Assembly (NCBI RefSeq): GCF_964204865.1
Contig: NC_135261.1
Location: 15,190,001 to 15,254,000 of the forward strand
DNA: 64,000 bases
From: Styela clava
Lineage: Eukaryota > Chordata > Ascidiacea > Stolidobranchia > Styelidae
Direction: 5' to 3'
Shown: in pieces, positions 31,942 through 44,082 of the stretch
How the letters are laid out: every line of letters begins with the position of its first letter
Numbering within the stretch: position 1 is the first letter of the stretch
The notes under the pieces: model-generated
The model's database searches: none
The model's input: the letters and a program-made list of their open reading frames with translations, nothing else
Told to the model about the DNA's origin: nothing
Position numbers and translations under genes: made by a program

Positions 31942-34900
31942 TCAGATTTCCTCAGACAAGTAGTTCACAACGAAACCTTTCATAACCCCCAACTCATAGT
32001 TACCAGAAAATTTATTACAATATTGAGAAATTAAATCATACCTTTTGATACCATGACTAAGTTCTGCCAGATAATTTTTGCCATCAACTTCATATGGCTT
32101 AACATCTGTATTTTTAGGAAGCAATCTTCTGCGGTCAATCAGTTCTCGAAATGCCTGTGTAACATATGTTTTATTGGGCAACTATTAATGTGACTGGCCG
32201 AATAATAGAATAGAATGCTTCCCTTGTATGTACATTCCCTATGCCAATTACCGGTAGGTAATAGATATTAATAGATTTTGGGTAGTTTGAAGTTCTCTGA
32301 TTGAAGGTAAACTGTCATAGCAAAAATTACTTACGTCGCATGCAGATTCTTCAAGATTGTTTCCCCAAATATAAACATTTGACAACACATTGTTTGTCTT
32401 CATTGATTTTGCAATACATACTAAACCTTTTCCTTCAATACAATTGGAAGTGACTACAAGTCTGAAACAATTGAATCACCAATTCATTTAGAAAGCAATG
32501 AAGAATTGCCTTACTGATAAGACCATATTATGAAATAAAATGGACAAATACTTTTGAGCTACCGGTATGTAGTACTTACGCTTTTAAATTGCTGTTATAT
32601 GTTCCAATTGCTTCACTAAGATATTGAGCACCGTCATCTTCAATTCTGTTATATCCAAGATCCAATATTTCCAGTGGGGTGTTTTTTCGCAGTAAATGAG
32701 ACATGCATTTGGCACCATCTCTGGTAATACGGTTGCTATAATTCATGAAAAAAGTTCAGAACTTTATTTGTCTCAGAATTTATTAGTGTTTTAAAATCTG
32801 ATTACTGCGATGCCAGCACAGTTAGGGGTACAGATTTAACCAATATGGCATTACGCCGATTTTTATAACAATATTAATGCATGTACATATGTTGAAGAAC
32901 ACTGAAAAATATTTTGCATGATAGACATACCAGCTTAAATCCAAATACACGAGAGTGTAATTGTCGGTTAGTCCTTCACATAATCTTTCCATTCCAAAAT
33001 CTCGAATCATACATTTTGACATGTGAATTTCTCTCAAAGAGTGGTTTACCTGCAAAAAAGATTTTAAATTTTTCGATTTGTGCAAAAACATGATGAATTA
33101 CTTCAAAGTAATGGCATAAGATGAAAAAACTATTATCCTACATTTATTACCTCCCGTGTTATGTTTTCAGAAAGTAAAATTTACATTAAATTTATCTAAC
33201 CTTTAGCATTTTGCCAAAATGAACTGTTGTTTCTTCCTGGCATGAAAAAAGCAACGGTCGATTTATATTTAAAGCTCGTAGATGTCTGTTTTGATTCAGT
33301 ACTGTTGATAATGCAATCATGCTTTCAGTTCCCTGAAATATACAAATAAGTTCATGTATCGGGCAAAAAGTGAGATGAAATCTTACACTTTGTCATGAGC
33401 ATGTAAAACAATTTATGAATGTTAGCTAAAAATGTTGAATAAATTAACCATTGATGATATACTATATGCTAAGAGCTATGCTAATGAGTTTACCTGGTCA
33501 GTGTCACCAAGGTCTAATTCTCTCAGTTTTGTGTTTATCTGTAAGGCTTGTGCAAAATACATTCCACCTTTATTTCCAATCTTATTTCCATTCATTTTCA
33601 AAGACCTAAGTATAGCAAAATATAAATATTAAATGATATGTTATCGCTGTAAATATATGTGATCTTCAGCTTGTGAGCTATAATACCAATCTTAACACAC
33701 CACTTTACAATAGATTGCAAAATTAATAATATTTAATTAACTAAGAAACAATATGAAGTATTTGTATAATGAATGAATATTCAACAAAACAATATTAATT
33801 AAAATAAAACAAGCCATCTTATTGCAGAAAATATATATATTTCGGTTTCTATTTCATAAATAAATTATGTACACAAAAATTAAGAAAGTGCTTCAAACTA
33901 CCTAAATAGTAACTTGTCGATCGAATTGTTAAATTTCAACTAAATTTCATATACTATATGGTTTCATTGCATAATGCTTGATAATAACCCTTTTCTAATG
34001 ACACATAGTTATGAGTATTGCAAAAAATAACATCATGATTTGAACAACAAAATATTGAACAAACCTCAATGTCACATTATCATGTAATGCAGATGCAATT
34101 TTCTGTGCTCCATCAGACGTTAGTTCGTTGCACATTATATTGATTTTCTTAACACATGGACTTTCCTGAATACAAATACATACAATGCTAATAGAATGAT
34201 ATAATATGCAAATAAATATTAAAGTTTCGTCATGAAAACATAGTTTAGAGTAGATAAAATCTAAAGATTTATATTTTATAAGATTTTTATATCATACATA
34301 AAGAGTGGTTCGTAGATGCACTGCATACCACACCTCACTACGGCCTCTAATACTGTTACCAGTCCATGTCGAGTATGGGATTAGTTAGCCAGTTATTAGT
34401 TTCTTGGATACAGCAACCACTCTGCGGGCAACGAGCAACCTTATCACACAGAGTTATCTCACACTGGTTCCATACCTGCGAAAGCAGTGTAATCAGAGGT
34501 GCAGTGGCAAGCTTATTTCTAATGCTTAGCATGTGCACCCACCGCTGAGCCGCAGGCTCAGAACTAGGTTGGTACTGCTTATTAAAAAAACTCACCTCAA
34601 TCAATTTGGCAACAGCACCTGCTCCAACATCCGTAAAATTATTATATCGTAGATCAAGGGATGCCAGAACTGTACTTTTACTCAGAATACTACACAGGAT
34701 TTCTACATCAACGTCTTCCAGCCGTCTTTGTGTTAATAATTTATTATTACCGGCAAGGTCAACGTGCATTTCTTCTGTTTGACTCCTAAAAGAAACATTG
34801 AGCAAGATAAATATACTTGTGCTATATTTACTCCAACAATACGCATTTACCAAAAACCTACTAAGATTGTTTTAAATGAATACCGTAATTAGGACTATCG

Positions 34901-35428
34901 TAATTCTATATTATAATTAATAAACAAACATATCAAGTTTATGCATCTGAAACAAATAACTAAGTAACTAATCCCATACCAGATTTGAACTGGTAGCCAG
35001 ATGATAGGCTATGGCACGCCATATGATCAAGTCATATTGCCTTTCCTCACCCCAGGATAAATATGAAAATCCCAATGTTTGTTATTGCAAAAACCACATT
35101 AATAGTCATCGACTGAACTTTGTAGTATAATTTGTCAATGTTTAAACAAGAGCTTTTAGGTATCAGTAAGAATTGAAGCAGCATACATTATCAGGAAATC
35201 AGCTTGTTAATATACGGTTCCATATATAACTTCAAGTATAAGAAAAACAGGATCCTTGCATCCAACTGAGTGAATTTGTTCTACTGAAATAAATGTTTGA
35301 ACTTACAATAAGAAGTCTTTGGCAGATTTATTGAGAGCTTTTAATACATATTCATGAGGTTGTGTATTCCTTTGCTTGCATAATGCAGTATATCTTTCTC
35401 TAGTTTCATTTGGTGCTTTTGTCGACAT
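31942..35428 (-). CDS. LRRC34: leucine-rich repeat protein LRRC34, nine exons
   Basis: Exons in transcript order: 35428-35307, 34785-34596, 34165-34065, 33605-33494, 33332-33201, 33049-32931, 32735-32580, 32461-32335, 32154-31942. All joins are GT-AG and in phase, giving 1272 bases (423 residues). The N-terminus reads ETRERYTALCKQ and HEYVLKALNKSAKDF. Ribonuclease-inhibitor-type leucine-rich repeats follow (LASLDLRYNNFTDVGAGAV; LRSLKMNGNKIGNKG; LVYLDLSCNRITRDGAKC; LEILDLGYNRIEDDGA). A non-repeat tail ends NYLSEEI. LRRC34 is enriched in testis and stem cells in mammals and has been linked to nucleolar proteins; its role here is unknown. SINE material sits in the second intron. Confidence 0.93.
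34318..34560 (-). mobile_element. diverged SINE in LRRC34 intron 2
   Basis: On the minus strand it reads GCCACTGCACCTCTGATTAC after ATGCTAAGCATTAGAAATA, and later GCTAACTAATCCCATACTCG. This matches the order of blocks in the SINE at 31185, with a changed head. The 165-codon frame here runs from an LRRC34 exon into this SINE. Confidence 0.6.
34967..35075 (+). mobile_element. 3' fragment of the SINE, in LRRC34 intron 1
   Basis: TAATCCCATACCAG, GAACTGGTAGCCAGATGATA and CCCCAGGATAAATATG match the tail half of the element at 31185. Confidence 0.65.
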
Positions 35429-36082
35429 TGTCAAGTTTCTATTGCTGACCAAATAAATAAATATAGTAAATCTAAAATAAAACACCAGACTTTTATTCAA
35501 ACTTTGCAAAAAAAAATAACAATTACCGTTCAAAAAACATCAGCCAGTCAGTTTATGCATGGGAAAATTATTTGCTACAGGTTGCATACCGAACACTAAA
35601 ATGATGAATTGATTCAGACTTTTTGCCACATTTTCCCAATCCTCCTTTATTGTATCCTACCTACATACGAATTCCTAAAACTATACTCATATTTGTGTTA
35701 TAAGCTATACTTTTATATACAATAAGAGTCATGTACTAATAGTCACACATATTCACGAGTTGATTTATAGGGTTAGTTAACGTTAGACGTCAGGACGCAG
35801 AGAGGAGGGCAAACAATTTTAGTCCAATACTTTATCGTTGTAGCGAAAACAGTGAAGCCGTTGCCATGACAAGATTCAGCGAAAGCGCTGGCCATCTAAA
35901 TTAGCCCGGAACCAAAAAAATAATGGCGGCAAAAACAAAATCGAAATAACGAAATAAACTTATACTTATATTAATTATACTTATTAATCTAAATTTGCCA
36001 AGAACCAGAATAATAAGGATGACGGTAAAAACGAGATATTCCAAGTGCTTCAGGTTGTCAAAGGAAAAAGTCTGTTGATGAG
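35429..36082. other. LRRC34 upstream region
   Basis: Presumed 5' flank of LRRC34. No further gene is seen. Confidence 0.4.
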
Positions 36083-36776
36083 TAGGGCTGGGAATTTCAG
36101 GGAAAACATATTAACCGTTAACCGGGTAAAATTAACCGGTTAACCGCCGCGTGACGTTTGACGTAATAATTATAATTTCAGCTTGTTACGTCACAATGGT
36201 TATAAAGCAATTTCGCGTGTTCTTATCTCGGTATCGCTCAAAATTATTCACGAATTGAGATAGTTTCATGATTCCTCTGCTGCAAAAGATAGGCAGCGTG
36301 GTTCGGGCATGTGGAAATATTTAAGAAAACCCGATTCCGTTGTTAAACGTCATTTATGAGACAAATTTTCAGTGTTTGATGTGCAAATTCTACTTCGAGA
36401 TATATTTCATAGAGAAAACGGCATCAACTGCACACTTGTTGTATGACATTGAGTATCCGATTTTGCAATGAAATCGTGAACAATATATTTCGAAATCGAC
36501 CAAAAACTGATTCTGAATTTATCATTGTAAATTTTCATTATCAGCAACCTTGGTACTTCCATTATTTTTTACATTTATTGAGTCCTTACCCACACAGTTA
36601 GTAATATTTTTTTGAATTAAACGACGCAAGAGATAAATTTAAGATGACGTAATCATATTTAACGAAATTGTACGGTATAAAGATGATTTGTACCAGAGAT
36701 GTCAGTTAACGGTTAAAATAAATCATAACCGTTAACCATCTGAAATCGGTTAACCGGTTAACTATTCCCAGCCCTA
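36083..36776. mobile_element. 694-bp non-autonomous hAT element, TAGGGCTGGGAAT ends
   Basis: The inverted ends TAGGGCTGGGAAT are followed by repeated AACCGGTTAACCG-type palindromes on both sides. Flanking 8-mers TTGATGAG (36075-36082) and GTGATGAG (36777-36784) match at 7 of 8 bases, as expected for a hAT target duplication. No transposase is recognised. Confidence 0.75.
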
Positions 36777-36829
36777 GTGATGAGTCAAAAAAAAAACATT
36801 CGGCTCAGCGTTAAACCCAACCCTCCACC

Positions 36830-36961
36830 GTTGTCATCCTTCGGTGGAAATTATGTGTGTGAAGATTGCTGGGCCCTTTGCTGTCCCTAGGGTTGTTTGC
36901 GTAAACGCTGGTCGTTTACGACTTCTTCTACTTACACTAAAGTATGTGCATCTGAAACGAA
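36830..36961 (+). mobile_element. SINE-like body fragment
   Basis: GAAGATTGCTGGGCCCTTTG, GTAAACGCTGGTCGTTTACG and ACTTCTTCTAC parallel the middle of the SINE at 31185. Related scraps lie at 40588-40675, 41170-41225 and 57540-57650. Confidence 0.4.
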
Positions 36962-37120
36962 TAGGCCGCGAGCCGAGGTCATTTATCTTTCAGTTTCGTA
37001 GCGCACATAAGGTAACTACCCGGAAATGATTTTAAAATGTTCCTTAGAAATTTAGTAACAAATATTGCCTTGTTCCCACTTCCAAAAGTTGCACGTTTCA
37101 CAGAAAAGACACTTTTACTA

Positions 37121-37350
37121 CAACAAGAGAGCTATGCTCAAATATGTGGACACGTAGCGCCACCCAATGGCAATAATTTTGATGACGTCATAGCAAAAAA
37201 AAAGTAATAGCCTTCTGGAGAAAAATTTCATCTTTAACCACTGAAAATTTCAAAGCAATTGGTCCAGTATTCGAAGAGAAAAGCTATGACGTCATCAAAA
37301 TTATTGCCATTAAATGGCGCTACGTGTTCATATATTTGAGCATAGCTATC
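37121..37350. mobile_element. MITE with inverted ends of about 65 bp (GAGCTATGCTCAAATAT)
   Basis: The left part (AGCTATGCTCAAATATGTGG, then ATTTTGATGACGTCATAGC) is mirrored by the right part (GCTATGACGTCATCAAAATT, then ATATATTTGAGCATAGCT). The middle reads AAAGTAATAGCCTTCTGGAG and CAATTGGTCCAGTATTCGA. Relatives lie at 23208, 50700, 54789 and 61130. Confidence 0.8.
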
Positions 37351-38109
37351 TAGTTTTCAGTTATTATTAGTTCAGTTATTCTGAGGAGGTGTTGAAAAGT
37401 ATAAGTAAGATATTAAACACTTGTATATCCTTACCACGAATTGCAATTTTAGTTGAGCACTAGCTCATAAGACGTTGTTAAATAGGTACAGTGCGGTAAC
37501 CCCAAGGAAGGCTAGACCTAGAATAATATGTCACAAACATTGATATTTTCTGGCTTGCATGAAATGTTTATGATTAATTTAATGACTCTTCTTGACTATT
37601 CAGCAGACTTATACTACTATATAGGCCACAGCATATTTGGAAATAGAAATTAATGTCTGTTTCTGTAATGCACGGTTGTGTGAAAGAGAAGAAAATAATC
37701 AATTTTACTAATGTCGGTTGGTCTAAATCTAAATTCATAGAGTCGACAAGAATCTGGGAAGCAATGATAAGTTATGCCGGTGTGGAAAGAAAGTAGCATT
37801 GGAAACGATTGAGAGGTGAGAAATCAAGTTGTAGACAGACAGTTGATGTTTTAAAATATAGTCTATAGTCCATACTCATACTGTCATAGGGCATTTCAGA
37901 CTGTGATATATCAAAATTTAGTGTAGATATAGTCTAGTAATGGTATGCAAACACTGCTGGACTGTAGTACATGCAATGAGCATATATACGCTCATTGAGT
38001 ACATCAGATAAAATGCATTATGTATTATTAGCTAGTATTTAGTGGTGCCACTCATGCCGTTCCAAATATGGTTTTCTTCCTCATTTTAGATACTGTACAA
38101 TAAAAGAAA

Positions 38110-38205
38110 ATGGCAATGTTCCACCAATCCGACATAACGCAGGCTCCAATCCCTGCTGCTATCAGTGCTATAAAATGGATTAAACAAGAAGTCTTGAAGC
38201 GTAAA
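38110..38205 (+). other. possible first coding exon, unrecognised
   Basis: A CATTTTAG acceptor (to 38090) is followed by an ATG at 38110. A 32-codon frame reading MAMFHQSDITQAPIP then AISAIKWIKQEVLKRK ends at a GGTATATG donor. Composition looks protein-like, but I cannot identify it or its downstream exons. It may belong to the candidate transposon around it. Confidence 0.3.
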
Positions 38206-38252
38206 GGTATATGGGAATCATAATAGTTGCAAACAGCTTAGATGGGCTATTC

Positions 38253-38679
38253 CAGTGCTCTTCAACCGGGCATACGGTATACCCAGGTGTATACCAGAAC
38301 AAAAGTTGGGTATACAACTGATAAACGCGGCGCACATGAAATGTAAAATGTAATTAACGCTAAGAACCGACGTGAGCACGTTGTTACATCACAAATTATA
38401 TAGATGATACGGGCATGTGTCTGGGTTGGTGATTTCGGATGCCATGCACTTTGTTTGATTTACGTCAAACATTATTCCCGTCGACGCTAAGGCAGTCAGT
38501 CAAATTTATAACTTGCGGTCACTAGCCTATTAGATTGCATGGTGATATTGCAGTACAATATGTGCTTAAAATTTATTGTTTATTTGAGCCTTAAATAAAC
38601 ATTGGTATTTGTAAGGTATACAAAGTTCTTGAAAAACTGTAAAAGGTATACTTTGATAAAAAAAGGTTGAAGAACACTG
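38253..38679. mobile_element. 427-bp non-autonomous hAT element with perfect 8-bp duplication
   Basis: The ends are CAGTGCTCTTCAACC and, inverted, CAGTGTTCTTCAACC. The interior carries GGTATAC repeats on both sides. GGCTATTC lies on both flanks (38245-38252, 38680-38687). Confidence 0.85.
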
Positions 38680-38890
38680 GGCTATTCATATTGAAATACT
38701 TTAGCACTTTTCTGCAATTGGAACTGCCCATCAAACTCATGTTGGAGACTTGGAGGTTTTCAATTCATTTTTTTCTCCACTATAAAGATCTTTTGAGGTT
38801 AACGAGGCATTAATAAATAAAACTGAGGCATTTTTTGTTCACTGTATGAAGAGGATATGAAGAATGTAAATGATACCAGGGCACGTCTAT

Positions 38891-39043
38891 TGGTCGGTTG
38901 GCAAACATAAGGATTATACTCTACCACCCAACAATGATCCACTGAAGACGCATGTGGCCTTCAAATCAGTTCTTGAGTTGGCAAACTGCAAGTGTAGGAA
39001 ATCAGTCAAAATAATTTATGCAAGTGTGGCAAAATCAACTTAA
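38891..39043 (+). pseudogene. C-terminal scrap of a transposon-type ORF
   Basis: The frame WSVGKHKDYTLPPNNDPLK continues to VLELANCKCRKS and stops at 39041. A proline-rich step followed by an LELxxCxC cysteine cluster recalls the C-terminus of unclassified transposon proteins repeated in invertebrate genomes. The assignment is from memory of that pattern only. Confidence 0.3.
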
Positions 39044-40382
39044 ATTACAGATTTTTGTTTTTGTATTGACTGCAAAAATTACAGTACACTTATAGAGGAA
39101 AAGTCGATTTTCGAGATAGTGGATTTCGAAAACAATTCAGAAAAAAGGGAATTAGATATTGCAGTTGATTTAATAGGTATCATTTATTTTTATTTTTTTT
39201 CGGACATTTGTTAGTGTCGAAGTCCTGTTTCTAGAAATAATATTGCCTTTGTTCAAATACATAACCACATAAACTAAAAAAAGACTAATTGTAAATTTCT
39301 GTTCACTATGTTATGTACATATTGTACATTCATTTAATTTTCTTGACTTTTCCGGTAAATTCCTAAGTGAGAAATAACTGATTTATTTGTGTTTTCGTGC
39401 TCACGATGTTAATTTGTGACTTCATTGCTTAAAAATAAATACGTTTGATAGCTTCTATAAAATGGATGTAGCTTTTTATACTGTTCGTGTTGTAAACTGC
39501 TTGTGGTTATTACATAAAGTTTATTCGCTAATGTGAATCAGCGTTGTTGGTGTCGCTGCTTTCGAGGTCACTCGCGACTCACAATTACCACACAATTAAA
39601 GTATTTTTTGTTGTTGGTTACATGTATGCCATATTTTTCGTAATCTACCTAATAAATTATGATTGACTGAGGAAGTCCGATTTGGTCAGGCAAAACATTA
39701 GAGAAATACATTTGTGTTAGTGTGCTGTAGGGATCTCGAATTGCATAGTTCTTATGCATGTGTTGTAAACTTATGGTTATTGAATTTCCGGGAACCGCTT
39801 ATATTCAATTTCGCATCAGGATTGTGGAACAAGCTGTGTTGCGTTCAGTATGTTCATTTTCACACAAAACTGAAGAATTTATTTAGTTACCAGATGTGCG
39901 CTACGAAACTCATTTTCTGGGCGTTTTCAAGGCTTCGTCTCACGGCACATATCCGTGGTAAGGATCTACAAGTGTTTAATAACTTACTTATACATTTTTC
40001 AACAACGTCTTAGACTCTTAGCATAACTTAACTAATAATAACTAAACAGGGCTATGGAAAGGCTGCCCAACTCAACGCAAGGTCGAGCAGTAATAACTAA
40101 TATTCATCCGCTCGCTAACAGCTGATACGATTTAATTGTTACGTCATGCAGAAGTCATTGTTCATTGCCGAAAATGTAGAGAATATAGGACAGATCGTAG
40201 CACATATTTCTTGTAATAATAGCGTCTTTTTCGTAAAACGTGCAACTTTTGGAAGTGGAAACAAGGCAATATTTGTTACTACATTTTTAAGGAATATTTT
40301 AAAATCACTTTCAGGTAGTTACCAGATGTGCGCTACGAAACTCCCTTTCTAGGCGTTTTTCAGGGCCTCGGCTCGCGGCCTA

Positions 40383-41497
40383 AAAGGCGGAAAATTTCTC
40401 ATTGAATTGGATTGTCTTCTTTTTCACCGCCAACTTTTGTCGTAATTGCATTCTTTTGATTATGTTTTGTGTTTATGACATTTTTAGTTAATTTTGAAAG
40501 TCCCCCGGTTCGCAAAATTCGTTTTGAAATTTTACCGGTCCGCCAACTGAAAAAGGTTGGAAACCCCTGATCTAAAATGAATAAATGATCCCATGACCGA
40601 CATGGGCAGGTTACGACGAGGAGTCGTGGCTCGTCGACTTCTTCTACTAAAAAACGTGCATCTGAAACGAAAAAATGGTCAACCATTCCTAGGCTTACGA
40701 TACGTCCCGTTTTAAGCGGGACATTCCCATTTTTTAACGTTTTGTCTCGGCCGGTCAGTCAAAAGTCCCGTATTGGCGTTCAGCCAGTCACGAACATTAC
40801 GAATTGACATTGTTGATGTGTAGCGTACCGATAGCCTACTTAGTGGGGGTGGATGCGTGGTTTTGTTTGTTTCGTCGTTTTCCGCTAACATTGTTAGCTG
40901 GTAATTGCTACAATATGTTACGCGCAAGCCACGTACGTCGAAAGGGTGCTTAACGTTAACGTAAATTTCTTTCTATTTTTTTCGAACTGAAACCGATATT
41001 TAGACAGACGGCGCATGAACTCTCGATGACAATATGGTCAATGAAGACAGTCAGGATGGTTTTAAATGTAGTCAATGTAATGTAAAATCGGTAAATTTAA
41101 AGTTGGAAAACTCACAGCTATTGTCTTTGGAGGCGTCCCGCTTTGAGGTTACAAAATATGTTATCCCTTACTATTCCCATGACCGACATGGACATGTTAC
41201 GGGCGAGGGGTCGTGGCTCATATAACCGTAACAATAATTAACAATAACGTACGATATAACAAATAATTTGTACTTGTTTTTTATTGTTTTTTTTTAAATT
41301 CACTGAGTTATAGATCTTATTTTTCTCGCGTTTTTCTTATTTTATTATATTTCTGCGATTGTATGTGTGCAAATAAATACTCTCAGGTGAGAGAACACGT
41401 TCCACTTCTTTTGGCAAAACCTTCAAATTTGAATTCTATAAGTTTTCATACAGGTGCATTATTTTTGATAAAATTTTATTTATAGTATAGAATTTAC
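40383..41497. other. repeat scraps, no gene
   Basis: A hAT-type end, AAAAAGGTTGGAAACCCCTG, stops at about 40570. A palindromic GTCCCGTTTTAAGCGGGAC lies near 40705. SINE-like scraps occur at 40588-40675 and 41170-41225. The 41034-41225 frame includes a CSQC pair but nothing further recognisable. Confidence 0.4.
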
Positions 41498-41705
41498 ATA
41501 TTATCCCGGGGGAGAGGAAAGTCGATAACACGGCTTAATGAAATGGCGGACCACGGCCTCCCGTCCGGTTACCAGTCCATGTCGGGTATGGGATTAGTTA
41601 TTCAGTTATTTGTTATCGAAAGCATGGACTTGCTGGCGAAGGAAGCCGTAACCGACCAGCGGTTACGTGAATCGCGCATAGCACGATGTGCCACACCGCC
41701 TCTTC
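41498..41705 (-). mobile_element. SINE copy lacking the tRNA head
   Basis: In inverted orientation it matches the SINE at 31185: TATCCCGGGGGAGAGGAAAG, GGCGGACCACGGCCTC, ACCAGTCCATGTCGGGTATG and GGAAGCCGTAACCGACCAGC. Confidence 0.7.
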
Positions 41706-42281
41706 AATATTCAGTTTTAATTAATTCATCTTCATCAATTATTTTATCGTCTGTTGAGCCAACGACTAACATACGACTGGTTAAGCTGATTATGGAGTCG
41801 AAATATTGTTGGCCATTTGGCGACCAAGGAAAGAACCGTCACGGAACCACATTCGACATCACGATTTGTGCTCCATCTTGAGCAAGAGGCCGACGCCTGG
41901 CAGCCTGGGCTGACTGGCGGTTTTTTCTGTTTTAATTCAGTAGGTAGCCTACCGTTAATTTTTGAATCTGTAAACACGGTACGGTACATACGAATCTGTA
42001 AGTACGGTACCGGTACAGCGTACGGTGATTTCATTATGTTCAATACGGTATATTTGGGTCTTGTGAAGCAAACGATGTAACTGCTTAAATACGCTCAAAC
42101 ATCAACGTGGTGTAAAAATGAATGCTGTAAGTGCTTATATAACGCCGAACAAATAGGCATCTATATATATATATCTGTTTTTTATGTTTATGATTGTTAT
42201 CGGTCCCTCCATTTCAGAACAAGTTGCTGCGGCAGATCGTCTTGTCTGGTTGTTTTTGAAATTCATTAGATATAAAGTTAT

Positions 42282-42900
42282 ACACCTCGGTAGTCGAACA
42301 TAATTCTTCCGTGATCGGTTTCAACTATCGTTTTGTTAAAGACTTCGAGTACCAAAACTTTTATTGCCATAAGAAACAATGGAATTATTCCAATATGTTC
42401 TTATACATTCTGAAATTTCAATAAAACATGACCTAAGTAACAATAATTGCTGTCGCTCCCTGTTACTCTGTGCAACCTTAGTTTTCTTTATCATTTTTTT
42501 TTTTTCTTCAAAAACGGGGAAATGGTAGACGTTGCCATGCCATATTCTACAGTAAGGCGAGATCAGACACTCAACACCGTTCTCATATTTTGCGATAATT
42601 TGATTTTCCAACTCTATAGTTGGTTTCACTGTTTCCTCCTCTACAACTTTCCTTGGAGCCATGAAAAATCACAAATTTCTCAAGATGTATTATTCTGCTA
42701 ACGTTCTGACTTGAACTGATGCTCATTGTATGGTCGAAAGGCAGTCGAGATGAGCGATTCGGGTGCCTTCATCTCACTCGACTCGGGTGTTCGAGCTCCG
42801 AATTCCCGTTCGAGTACTGCAGCATTTTTTACTCAAATTTTTTGGTTTACTACGAAATTGTTCCAGTTTAGAGTCATTCGACTACCGAGCTGTCACTGTG
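42282..42900 (-). mobile_element. Tigger/pogo-like DNA transposon remnant
   Basis: The left edge reads ACCTCGGTAGTCGAACATAA and the right edge ATTCGACTACCGAGC, the inverted termini typical of invertebrate pogo/Tigger elements. On the minus strand an ATG at 42662 opens MAPRKVVEEE and then ELENQIIAKYENGV, resembling the helix-turn-helix start of Tigger/jerky transposases. The frame decays after about 45 residues and the catalytic region is missing. Confidence 0.6.
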
Positions 42901-44004
42901 ATAACGGAATGAACATAAATTTTTTTGTGAAATTTACGCATTAGGATTAATGTAAAATAGGTTCTTGAAGAAATATCGCTATCTGGAGTTATATGGAATA
43001 ATATTTGCTGCATGGTATTATTTAGCTTAGGGCATACCTAATGTCTGAATGTTGCAGTGGGCATGATAAACTAAGATATATGTTTCATCAAGATTACTAT
43101 AATAATATTCAATGATATTGTGGACATTCTTATTAAGATATATCTTTATTTTAAGTGTGTAGGTAACGTAATAACATTTTAATTGCATTTCAGAATTGTC
43201 ATTTTTCGTTATATTGCTATTTTTTTAAATTTATTCAGTGCCTTCGATAGGCCATTAATTTGGGGAATCTGTACATAGGCCGAACATAGGTCAATTGGAT
43301 TTACATATTAGCTGCTTGGTTGATAGAAAAAGTCATAGCAACTCAAACATCCATTGCAAATTCCTTGGAGAAGAGTTTAATATATATCAATTGCTACTAT
43401 GTACCCTGATTGCAATTCGGTTTTAGATAGTTACTTAATTTTACAGTTACCATATATGTTTAGGCTCATTAAAATAATTGGGCATTAGCCCTATTTAAAC
43501 ATTTGTATTGCAGTCAACTTATCAAAATTAATTCTTCCATATCAACTATAATGTTGAATAAAATTTAGTATAACGGAGCTTAATACTGTAATAAGAAAAT
43601 ATCCATCTCTTTTGTGTTTGGCAGTCCAAAGTATAAATGCAGCAAACTAGCTGGTAATTGCTGGATTTTGTGAAAACCAGTTGACTTTCTTGTATGTATA
43701 TAGCAGTTGGCATGCTAGTATCACTGATTTTAAGTCTAAAATATAACAGAGTTATGACTTATGAGACCAGCATTCATGAATAATGCAGACATAACTTTTA
43801 AGGATTATGTAGTAAAGAATATAACATGGTATTCTGGGTTTGACAGTTTGGTAATTTATCTGATGTTATGTATTTTTTCGATTTTCTTTGTTCTATTTAA
43901 CTGACAAATTAATTTGGTTAGTGGCATTTGATTGGATATTCATTCAAAGCGATTGTATTATTAATACTATTCACATGTCGCAAAATGTTGTGATCTGTTT
44001 TACA
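42901..44004. other. upstream region of the hnRNP H/F-like gene
   Basis: AT-rich with no open frame of note. GTTTTACAG ending at 44005 looks like a 3' splice site, so a leader intron probably lies here with its first exon unseen. Confidence 0.4.
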
Positions 44005-44082
44005 GGGATTGGGCCCAGATATCCATTACCTAGGTCATTTGTTTGTCATTTTCTGTCTGTCATTTAGTTAAAAAAAGGCAAC

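Larger units (their letters stand above)
36962..40382. mobile_element. candidate 3.4-kb transposon with inverted repeats of about 160 bp
   Basis: 36962-37122 and 40215-40382 are inverted copies of each other. Both start TAGGCCGCGAGCCGAGG at the outer edge and share CAAATATTGCCTTGTT, CCACTTCCAAAAGTTGCACG and GTTTCGTAGCGCACAT. A third, partial copy lies at 39880-39960. The outer dinucleotides are TA on both sides, which would fit a TA target. The interior contains a MITE, a hAT insertion and coding scraps. The pair could also be two independent insertions in opposite orientation. Confidence 0.5.

Noticed and set aside
34356-34853. 165-codon minus-strand frame as a separate gene
   Set aside because: It joins an LRRC34 exon (34596-34785) to intron and SINE sequence by chance read-through.
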